Shown: positions 55,901 through 64,000 of the stretch, piece by piece
How positions within the stretch are numbered: position 1 is the first letter of the stretch
How the letters are laid out: each line of letters starts with the position of its first letter
Assembly (NCBI GenBank): GCA_015143295.1
Contig: CM026568.1
Span: forward strand, 34,108,441 to 34,172,440
Origin: Tetracentron sinense
Taxonomy: Eukaryota; Streptophyta; Magnoliopsida; Trochodendrales; Trochodendraceae
Direction of reading: 5' to 3'
DNA length: 64,000 nt
The notes under the pieces: model-generated
What the model was told of the DNA's origin: nothing
Databases searched by the model: none
What the model saw: only the letters and a program-made list of their open reading frames with translations
Translations under genes and position numbers: made by a program

Positions 55901-58900
55901 AGGCGAGACCGTACCCAAGTTAACAATCCAAGGTTTTTGAAACCCCATTCGGACCCTAAATTAATCTGAAAAACTCAAGAGATGCATTAGGTAAGAATAA
56001 ACCTGGTTTTGGCGCTAAATATATTACATTTACCGCCCATCATTAAATAGGCTAACGTGTGATTGGCGGTAATGTATTTACCGCCAATCATTGAAACGCT
56101 TAGTTAATGATTGGCGGTAAATCAATTACCGCCCATAAGTAATGTGCTAATTTTCAGTTGGCAGTAATCAATTTACCGCCCATTATTAATTACAGTGATT
56201 GGTGGGTGGCGATAAATGTATTACCGACACAGATTTTGTAAAAGATTTGTTGGGCCAAACGGTTACACCTTTACACATCGGATTTTGGAAATTACCCCAG
56301 TGACCCCCATTGGCGGTAATAAGTTTATAGCCATTTCCTTTTTAGGCTTATTTTTTATGTCCACACTTATATTACCGATATTTATAGGGTATTTTCAAAA
56401 ATCAGTTACAATACCATGTGCAAGACTCCCTGGGGTCTTCGAGCACCAAATTTAAAAATCAAGCCTAAAATGTTGGTAATCATATTGGGGACATTAAATT
56501 TTAGCCTAGTTGTGAAATGGAGGTAAAGGTATTGCCTCCATTTTGATTTTTCTATAATTCCAGCATGGTTTCTTCTAGAGAATTCTTATGCTTTGGACAA
56601 CTTATACCCCTAACAACATGGAAATTTCTTGAAGGATGATCTCTCTTTAATTACCAAAATGCCCCTAAATGACTAAAATACCCCTAATAGTGTTTAGTCC
56701 CATATTGGAGTTGGATGAGTTTTTCCCCTCAACCTCTCCCCTATAAATACCCTAGCCCTTTACCTCATTTGACACACAACTTTTGCTAGCCAAAATTCTG
56801 CTCAAAAGAGACTAAGGAAAACCATGCTTTGCATGACATTCTAAGTCTTGAAAAATCTTTTAACCCTCTCCTTTGCCCCAAAAAATCCAAGAATTCTCTA
56901 AGTCCCTAGAGCATTAGAAGGAGAAGGCCTTGGAGAGAAGAAAGAAGGAGAAGAAGGAGAGTTTGGAGATTTTAGGAAAAGCTTGAAGACTATTTCAAGG
57001 GGGTCTCCAACCCACATAGGTAGGCCAACATTCTATCTCATCCCACTTTATTTTGTGCTAATTCTCTTCTTCACCCTCTACTTTTATTTCTTGTAATGAG
57101 CCTTAGATAAATTTTAAGCCCTATCCCCCTTTATTGGGGTAGTTTGGACCCTCCTATGACGCGCCGATTAGGCGGCTTCAAATTGAAGGAAGAGGGGTAG
57201 GAACCTATAGGTTTTTTTTAGAACCCTTTTCCTTTTATTTTCTTAAAAAAAAGAAAATGATGTATGGGCCATGTTGTTGAAATTTCCCCTCTTTGCTCTA
57301 AGACTCACTAAGGATCTCCTAAGACGCGTTTCGCCGAATTGGGGCTCCTTGTGAGATATGAGATATAGAGATATCCTTTAGTCTTAGAATCTACATTTTC
57401 AATGTCATTGCTCAAGCTTTGTAGTGGAATGTTCCTCTTTTCCTTAAAAATGTTCATTAATGATCCCCTATGAAGCGTTTCGCTGAATTGGGGCTTTTTG
57501 TGAATAATAGGGAAAAGAGGGGTATTCCATTCGTTGTGGAACACATCGTTGCTTTCGAAAAAATCATTTTATTTTCTTTTTATCATCATTTTATGCATTA
57601 TAACGATGTCTAATCCTTCTACATTAGAGTCGTTATAATGTCCGTTTTTAGTTAGATTTCCATCATCATTTTATGCATTATAACGGTGTCTAATCTTTCT
57701 AGATTAGAGTCGTTATAATGTCCTTTTTAAATAGATTTTTAACATCATTTTATGCATTATAACGATGTCTAATCTTTCTAGATTAGAGTCGTTATAATGC
57801 CCGTTTTTAAATAGATTTTTAACGTCATTATAACGATGTCTAATCTTTCTAAAATAGAGTCGTTATAATGCCCGTTTTTAAATAGATTTTTAACATCATT
57901 TTATGCATCATAATGATGTCTAATCTTTCTAGATTAGAGTCGTTATAATGCTCGTTTTTAGATTGATTTTCACCATCATTTTATGCGTTCTAACGATGCC
58001 TAATCTTTCTAGATTAGAGTCGTTATAATGCTCGTTTTTAGATTAATTTTCATCATCATTTTATGTGTTCTAACGATGTCTAATCTTCCTAGATTAGAGT
58101 CGTTATAATGCCGATTTTTAGAGGATTTAAGCATGTTTTCTTTTATCTTTCTTATGTTATAACGATATCTAATCTTCCTAGATTAGAATCGTTCATTCTT
58201 CGAAAGTTTGGATTTTATTAACCATTTTCTTTAAGCCGATTTATTAAAGAATTTTTTAAAGGGATTTTGAAAGCATTAGTTACCGTCTTTAGACGGGTGA
58301 CTTGGGGTGCCTAACACCTTCCCCAAATCACAATAGAACCTCCCTTCTTTGAATCTCATCGTGGTTTTGCATTGATTTTATTTCAAATGAATTTCGGTGA
58401 CCAATCACACCATAACTCGATGATTGGTGGCGACTCAGTTTCTTTTTTAAAAAAATATTTCCAAAAAAGGTCGCTATCTCATAGCGACCATTGAGAGGTG
58501 TCAAGGGTATCTAATCTTTTTTTCTAACCATGGATGTGCTTTTGTTGTCTTGTGGAGTTGGTTTTTAGTTTCTCTTTACTTGTTTTGCTTTAGTTTTTAG
58601 TGTAGGTTCATCCTTTGTGAATCTGCTCTATCTGTTTGTAGTTCTTTTTTTGCGTCAATGAAAATCTTGATTACCACAAATAATACTAAAAAAAGTCTCC
58701 AGCTTCACAAGCTGCGGTGCGGAAGTATTTCATAATTTAGCAAGTAGTAACGATAATCTAGCCTTGAGATTTTCGTTAAGAAGAAATCTCCTTTTCCCCA
58801 TATTCCTGACTGCACAAAGAAAGAAAATAAATGAAGAATGGTTCCAGAGACATGAAACGTGTGACTCATTTGGGTTATTTTAGAGTGGTAGGGCTACATC

Positions 58901-61502
58901 CTGTAAAAAGTACTTATAATTTCAGTAGTTTTTATAATCTAGTTCATTATACATATTTTGTAAGGTGAACCAGTGTATAAAGGGAACTGCATTATGGGGT
59001 TGCAGCATGTTAGATATTTTATTATGGTTTCTTTGCACTCATAATGATTCCAGAGCAAACATGTGTGATGCACTATGGTTAGTTTGGTATTATAGGACCT
59101 CATTTTCTATTATTCCATACATTTTAAATAAAATTGTATTGGTTAACTATACTTGGTTAACTATACATATTTTGGCATGCAATGGTTCCCTATATTCATG
59201 GAGGTTGCTGAAAATTTTCAAGTTTTTGCAATTTTTTTTTAATAAAAAAAATCATGAAAAATGAGACTTCAATAGGAACATTTTAAGATCTAGACTCATA
59301 ATTGTCGACATGTTTTCATTAATATACGTTGCCTACTCTGGTTCACTGTATAATATTCCAAACTAATCATTGGCTCAAAGCTTCCTGGAATGATAATATT
59401 GTGAATTTTCTCATTTTTGGTCTTTTGGTTCTATGGTGTTCTTAGCCCTGTAATACTCCTTTGAACACTTCATTGCATGTCGGAGAATTGTGTGAAAGAA
59501 GGAAGCAGTTTTCCACTCTTTGATTACATGTTGATCTCAGTTATGCCTTGTGAGAAATTTGAAAATTTGCTGCAATAACATGTCATGACCGTGTCTTTTG
59601 GATGTAACTTCTGTGTATTTTTTTTTGTTTCTAGGTTTTAGTTTATTTCCTTCATTCCTTTCATCCTTTTTTTTTTTACGGTTTGTTCATATAATATAGC
59701 TTCCAATACGTGACTGCTCCAGGTAGTATATGGTGATGTTTACATGCTTGATGATGAGATGAAGTGGAGAATATTACCTCCCATGCCAAAGCCCGACTCC
59801 CACATAGAGTTCGCATGGGTTATTGTCAACAATTCCATTATTATCATGGGAGGCACAACAGAGAAGCACCCCGTGACTAAAAAGATGATCCTGGTCGGAG
59901 AAGTGTTTCAATTTCAGTTAGATACCCTGGTATGACCATCTTAATCACTCACAGGCTTCAATGAAGGCAAATGGGCAGTTAGTTAGATATCAAAATATTC
60001 TTTTTGGGAATTCCTTTTCTGCTATACTGATATTGAATGCATGTCTCATAATGATTACTTGACACCTCATTAAATCTCTAGAACATGGCATCTAACTTCC
60101 TCATAAAAATCTGAAGGGAAGCGCAAACCTCCCATCATCGATGCTGGCTAATGGGTTACATATCCACTGAGAGCTCACCGCCACATAACCCTTTTGCTGC
60201 CATCACTTAATTGTTATCCAGACCACTTACATCCTTTTGATTGTTCTGTTGCCTCACCAAGCTCCTATTTTCTCACTATATTACTTCTTACGAACTCTTA
60301 TGGCTTCATCTTCCTCTATGGATTGAACTTCGTTGTACCGGGAAGTAGGAGCTTCTCGTTTGACCGTTTGTAAGCCCCATTCTTTGCTTGCCTGAAATCG
60401 TTGGCTATTATCTGAACTATCCCAAAATCCAAATTAAAAGGTTTGAATTGCCATATGGCCAGAAACCCATTGTAATCAAGCCTTTGTGCTCCCAGCTTGC
60501 ACACAGCACTGAAGCTTTTCATCTCCATTACAGATCAGTAAACTCAACTTTAACAAGACTTCTAAGATTAAGATCATGTTTCATTATGTTACGGAGTCTC
60601 ATCTTTTTGGAGCTACAAGCAAGCACTGCAATACTAAATGCAGGAAATGTGTAGCTAGTCTGTATATTACTCAGCCATCTTTCCTGTTTATTTCCATTGC
60701 GTGCTTCCACAAGTTTCCCATGGTACATTTTCGCTGGATTGCTGCATCTTTACCATTTGCTATCTCACATTGAAATGTGACATAAGCAATATATTGTTGC
60801 CTCACCAAATACCAAAGTGAAGCCCTGGTTCCCATTTGTTGGATGCAAGCAAATTGAATAAGACAATGGCAAGCAGAAATGGTTGTGCAAAACATGAAAT
60901 TATGTCTTCTATTGTGTCTGGAAATTTTTCCTTGACATCAATAGTCTACTGTATCAAGTGTTACGGAGGGCAATCATTTGGTGCATGATCAGGATCCAAT
61001 TGGATGGTTAATCGGAAATCTGTAACATCCTTTGGATTGTTCATCATATTCAACTTGGGTGTCCAAAGAATGTGATGTAGATTAAATGATGATCCATGCA
61101 ACTGGGTTGCTTTTGACTTTGATCTTTATTGTTTCCTTGCATATGTGTCTGTCATGGCACCCAACAAGTTACACTCCTGGATTAGTGAGTGCACCTGTGA
61201 TGCCCTCTAAAGTCTAAACAGGAGATTATAACTTCTATATCTGTAATATATGTTTCTGCTGTCCCTGCAATTATTGTCTAATGATTGTAATTGCTCTCAT
61301 GGAACTTCTGATTTTCGTGATCTGTTAACAATTACAGAAATGGTTGGTGGTTGGAAAGCTCCCTTACCGTGTGAAAACTACTCTAGTGGGGTTCTGGGAT
61401 GGATGGTTGTACTTCACGTCTGGACAGAGGGACAGAGGACCGGATGATCCGGCACCAAAAAAAGTCATTGGAGAAATGTGGAGAACCAAATTGAGCTTGT
61501 GA
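49909..61502 (+). CDS. Membrane-anchored kelch-repeat protein (At3g27220-like)
   Basis: Seven exons join in frame: 49909-50127, 50339-50527, 51936-52165, 53124-53294, 54555-54660, 59723-59929 and 61338-61502, giving 428 residues. After MARTTGKHFSKK, residues 13-33 form one hydrophobic anchor, followed by a run of eleven Ser. The rest is a kelch beta-propeller: PVPRLDGAAIQIKNLLYVFAG, then HSHLGMATDGRYIYVVTGQ, YAPATQLWRGRLHVMGG, ACVVVDDRLFVIGGQEGD and FAWVIVNNSIIIMGG. This layout suggests a type II membrane protein with the propeller in the Golgi lumen (inference). Arabidopsis At3g27220 is the relative I recall. Intron 5 is 5 kb of nested repeats. A partial copy of the last exon follows it at 61575-61690. 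The molecular function is unknown. Confidence 0.94.
55018..55760 (+). mobile_element. LINE fragment in intron 5 of the kelch gene, likely split
   Basis: With frame changes, the + strand encodes TDNRVWSRENKVRFTVRFSL, FLWTVYLDKILTSNHIQRRG, NRCVLCMTTEESIDYLLLHF and VPWKERNICIFKDSV, then LLLDWASISDCRHPVFARI. This is the LINE zinc-binding domain again. The probable 3' end of the same LINE, a T-rich tail ending 'tcaatgaaaatcttgatta', lies at about 58505-58680. About 2.7 kb of other repeats would then have been inserted between the halves. Confidence 0.78.
56028..56220. repeat. Cluster of alternating GGCGGTAA and TTACCGCC words
   Basis: Between 56028 and 56220, TTACCGCC(C/A) occurs near 56030, 56077, 56126 and 56173. 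Its complement GG(C)GGTAA or near-matches occurs near 56064, 56112, 56158 and 56206, so orientations alternate about every 35-50 bp. Another lies at about 56314. Subterminal repeats of this kind are known for CACTA and other DNA transposons, but no terminal CACTA was found. Confidence 0.7.
56470..58450 (+). mobile_element. Possible LTR of a Tat/Ogre-like gypsy retrotransposon
   Basis: A plant LTR-type promoter word (CCCTATAAATACCC) lies at about 56740. The end of the interval has 'gggtgacttggggtgcctaa' and 'caccttccccaaatcacaat', and is followed at about 58425 by TGGTGGCGACTC. I recall this run of words from the 3' end of Tat/Ogre LTRs and their primer-binding site. No gag or pol coding region and no second LTR is present, so this would be a truncated copy. 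The 5' boundary is a guess. Confidence 0.45.
57585..58200 (+). repeat. Tandem array of about eight 80-bp hairpin-forming units
   Basis: Units start at a TTATGCATTA-like word at 57591, 57671, 57750, about 57825 (shortened), 57900, 57981, 58061 and 58140 (diverged). Each carries CATTATAACGA and TCTAATC followed by GATTAGA and TCGTTATAATG, so each can fold into a hairpin with arms of about 19 bp. Loss of inner bases in the fourth unit and drift in the last two suggest unequal exchange. Confidence 0.88.
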
Positions 61503-61850
61503 TTTCTATATCATATTAACAATTTTTTAACCAGATCAAAGGTTAGTTCATTTAAATTTTTTTTTTTTTGGTAAGTCAGTTTTCTGGGACAGAGAGTTGT
61601 ATTTGAAGTCAGGACAGCAGGACCAAGGACCAGATGATCCAGAACTAGAGAAGTCATTGGAGAAATGTGAACCAAATCGATCTTGTGATCGCAATTATGT
61701 ATATCTGCTTGGCTGTTCCCATACAATTACTTGAATCCTTGACCTTCAGGTTGGAAGCCTGACGATCAATTATCTATATCATATTAACCGGTTTTTACCA
61801 AAACAAAAGTTTGTCTGTTTTTTATTTATTTTGGTTAAGTCAGTTTTTGT
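61392..61850 (+). repeat. Partial duplication of the last kelch exon and its flank
   Basis: The end of exon 7 (from TTCTGGGA at 61392, through GATGATCC and 'agtcattggagaaatgtg' to CTTGTGAT) is repeated from 61582 to about 61690. The downstream 'ctatatcatattaac' also returns at about 61774. The second copy has lost the frame: the tract reading GQRDRGPDDPAP in the exon is altered. An extra stretch of about 75 bp lies between the halves of the second copy. Confidence 0.82.
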
Positions 61851-62610
61851 ATGTGGCCCCAGTAATCTTTTTTTTGGGTCTTTCATGTTCAGAATTTCAT
61901 TTGCACTTGAAATTAATAACCTTGTGATCAACTCTCTCTTTATGCTTTATCATCAATACATGGGGTAAAATAGTGAAGTGAAGTTTACTAAATTTGACAG
62001 TTGTTACCCTCGATAGGATATCCCTGGTTTAAGGGATTCACATTTGTCCCTTGCTACACCATGTAAGCGAATGTTTAAATCATCTAGAATGGGGCTCAGA
62101 AAGCTGCTGCTTTGCATCATAGTTAGAGAAATTGGCAAGCACTTGCTGTGTATGGCAATTTGGATCGTTTCTCTTCTGCTGTCAAGGGCTGTTTATTCGA
62201 CACAAGGGAATTCATCCTGCTAAAAAAAAGTAATGGTTTATTAGACTGTTGAGCTGTATAAAGATGAAATGCAGATTGCTATTTAGGACTTGTCTTGTTT
62301 GTTACATCTTTTGTTTTCCTCAGATGAAATTCAGGTAAGAGTGGTGTTTATGATGTTGGATTAAGTGTGGCAACTGAGTGGGTCTCATCTATTAGTCTCG
62401 TAATTGTACTGCTTCTGTATAGGAATATGGAGGTGAAGGATTTGGAGTCCATGTCCATTTAATTGAACTAGAATGAAACATTTTCTGACTGATGAAAATA
62501 TTATTTTTGTAACAAGATGGAGGTTTAATGGACTTGAGAAAAGATTCAAGCATTAAAGCTAAGTACACAAATTATTATCAAGCATTAAAGCTAAGTTCGT
62601 ATTACAACAG

Positions 62611-62670
<60 letters not shown>

Positions 62671-62870
62671 GAGTTAAGCATATATCAATCTATTTAGCCA
62701 CAAGGCCAGGTTTCCCTAGTGCACTGGAACAATAAAAAAAAGCCAGAGCAATCCCTCGCAGTCAAAATTACTGTCTTGGTACATGGGTAAGGTTTTGATT
62801 GGTTTTTTTTTTTCTCTGAAATGGTGACCAGAGGAATCTTTGTTGGAGGCAAAGCGCCGAGGTGGTTCAT
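61850..62870. other. Downstream region of the kelch gene, no gene recognised
   Basis: This stretch probably includes 3' UTR sequence. A (CT)n run at 62617-62652 passes directly into an (AT)n run ending at about 62670, a compound microsatellite. No coding region was recognised. Confidence 0.45.
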
Positions 62871-62877
62871 GGAATTG

Positions 62878-63285
62878 TCACTTGGAAGTGAAAACAATGG
62901 TCTTCCCAAGAACAAAAAGAACCAGCGAAAATTCAAGGAAAAATATTGTGTTGATCATTCCCCGATCCACTGTCCATCCGAAAATGGTGAATCCGCTGAG
63001 ATTGGACAGCAAATACATAACTGCATAGCCAAGAAACCCAATTAAAAATGAAATAGAAACAGAAAAGAGTAGTGCAGAAGGGTACAAATGAAGTAGAATT
63101 GTGATATAAACATGAACACAGAGTGACACAACCGATAACCAGTTGGATGATATAACCACACCTGCAATATTAAATGATTGTGCAGATAGAAAAGGAGGTG
63201 CATTTCTTTCTTTTCCCTTTAATTCGGATCGGACATAAAGAAGAAGAATAGCAAACACTACTGAACCGTGCTGGAGGAACAACAT
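62878..63285 (-). CDS. Unidentified multi-pass membrane protein frame
   Basis: A 135-codon open frame on the minus strand starts at 63285 (MLFLQHGSVVFAILLLYVRS) and ends TIVFTSK. It could extend upstream in frame through VADAAICSSQLF. Four or five hydrophobic segments alternate with short polar loops: residues about 5-17, 45-66, 68-93 and 112-133. Such a long hydrophobic frame is unlikely by chance in this AT-rich DNA, but I do not recognise the family. It may be one exon of a larger gene, or a gene fragment. No promoter or splice pattern could be confirmed. Confidence 0.35.
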   Translation of the reverse strand: MLFLQHGSVVFAILLLYVRSELKGKERNAPPFLSAQSFNIAGVVISSNWLSVVSLCVHVYITILLHLYPSALLFSVSISFLIGFLGYAVMYLLSNLSGFTIFGWTVDRGMINTIFFLEFSLVLFVLGKTIVFTSK

Positions 63286-63603
63286 AAAAAGTTGGCTAGA
63301 ACAAATTGCCGCATCAGCGACACTATATGGAAATCATTTCACTATTGAAATAAATCTCATGATAGACATTCCTGCTTCAATGATGCCTTTTAGTCACAAA
63401 CTATGCTTCGAACCTTTCAATGGTGCAGCAACAGCGTCTCTTCATCTTCCTTGTAGTCGGAGGGTGCATGGGGAGAAGATTGCAACTGCGTCTAGTTCTT
63501 CTGCATTGCTGAGGAGGTCCCGTTGAGGGTCTTCATTTTAACAGAAGTTCTCTAAGGAGAACAGATTAAGGCTTTCAAATGGAAGATAAGCACATGTTTA
63601 TTG

Positions 63604-63907
63604 TTATAATATGAGGACAATGGGTGAAGTTCTAGGAACAGCAAAGTTTCTCCTTGTTGGCTCTTCTAAGCTAAATTTTACCGGGTGGTCTTTAGGCAAC
63701 TTGCAGCATGCGGGGATTGGTGGATGGTTAGGGACAGTGAAGGTAGCTTTCTTCTTCGCTATTCGGCCTGGTGGAAAGGTAACATTAAACAAAGCAGAGA
63801 TCCTACCAATTAGACGAGGTCTTAACCTTTTTATAGGTTTCTTGATATCCCTTCCCTTATTATTGAAGGAGGTGTTAGCAACCAACTACTCCAAAAGACC
63901 GATTTGA
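63604..63907 (+). mobile_element. LINE RNase H-like domain fragment
   Basis: The + frame reads KLNFTGWSLGNLQHAGIGGW, then GGKVTLNKAEILPIRRGLNL and ends shortly after. This follows the plant LINE RNase H pattern, in which a KxNxDG start and an HAGIGG block are followed by NxAExLAxxxGL. The first catalytic Asp appears as Thr (NFTG instead of NFDG). It is probably the 3' end of another degenerate retroelement; the remaining bases to the window end show no clear feature. Confidence 0.6.
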
Positions 63908-64000
63908 TGGAGAGAGTAGTAACAATGAATATAAGAGGGTCACTGGATAAATGGGGCGCGATATGCGGCACCCAGGAGCAGAGGCGATAAACAACACTCA

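Noticed and set aside
55990..58500. Complete CACTA transposon in kelch intron 5
   Set aside because: The alternating octamers suggested subterminal repeats, but no CACTA termini, 3-bp duplication or transposase were found.
1..64000. A gene cluster or defence system acting together
   Set aside because: The five intact genes (Ser/Pro-rich protein, DUF212, malate synthase, remorin, kelch) have unrelated roles, mixed orientation and separate promoters. The P450 and oxidoreductase pieces nearby are broken, so a biosynthetic cluster is not supported.

Overview
This is a window of plant nuclear DNA, most likely from a eudicot. It has AT-rich intergenic DNA, long introns with GT/AG borders, degenerate LINEs of the plant reverse-transcriptase zinc-binding type, and many small inverted-repeat elements. 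I cannot name the species. No tRNA, rRNA, CRISPR array or bacterial-type operon was seen.

Five genes can be spliced into complete open frames. They are: (1) a Ser/Pro-rich 1154-residue protein with a CxxC zinc-ribbon-like motif and a CaaX-like C-terminus, + strand, 5909-16638; (2) a 176-residue divergent PAP2 (DUF212, acid phosphatase/vanadium haloperoxidase-related) membrane protein, +, 19429-25037; (3) glyoxysomal malate synthase, 568 residues ending in SRL, - strand, 26223-28244; (4) a 369-residue remorin, +, 42918-44733; (5) a 428-residue membrane-anchored kelch-repeat protein, +, 49909-61502. Each was rebuilt exon by exon, and every exon sum is a multiple of three. They are unrelated housekeeping or signalling genes with no sign of joint regulation.

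Between and inside them lie decayed genes and transposons. 29162-30110 is a TIR element with an 8-bp target duplication that carries scrambled pieces of a CYP94-type cytochrome P450. 32100-34606 holds a broken FAD-dependent oxidoreductase gene. 36383-41722 is a full-length PIF/Harbinger element with TTA target duplications, a broken DDE transposase and an intact SANT/Myb-like partner ORF. Three small hAT elements (359-637, 12695-12959, 46594-46818) have near-perfect 8-bp duplications. Two non-autonomous Helitrons sit head to tail at 17468-18281. LINE fragments sit in introns of three places: twice in gene 1, once in gene 2 and once in the kelch gene. Intron 5 of the kelch gene is a nested repeat island containing an LTR-like segment, about eight 80-bp hairpin-forming tandem units and a cluster of alternating GGCGGTAA/TTACCGCC words.

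I did not find a new multi-gene biological system. The most unusual signals are the P450-capturing TIR element and its relative in gene 1, the hairpin-forming tandem array, the tandem Helitrons, the upstream ORF and foldback element in front of the kelch gene, the partial duplication of its last exon, and the unstudied CaaX/zinc-ribbon combination in gene 1.
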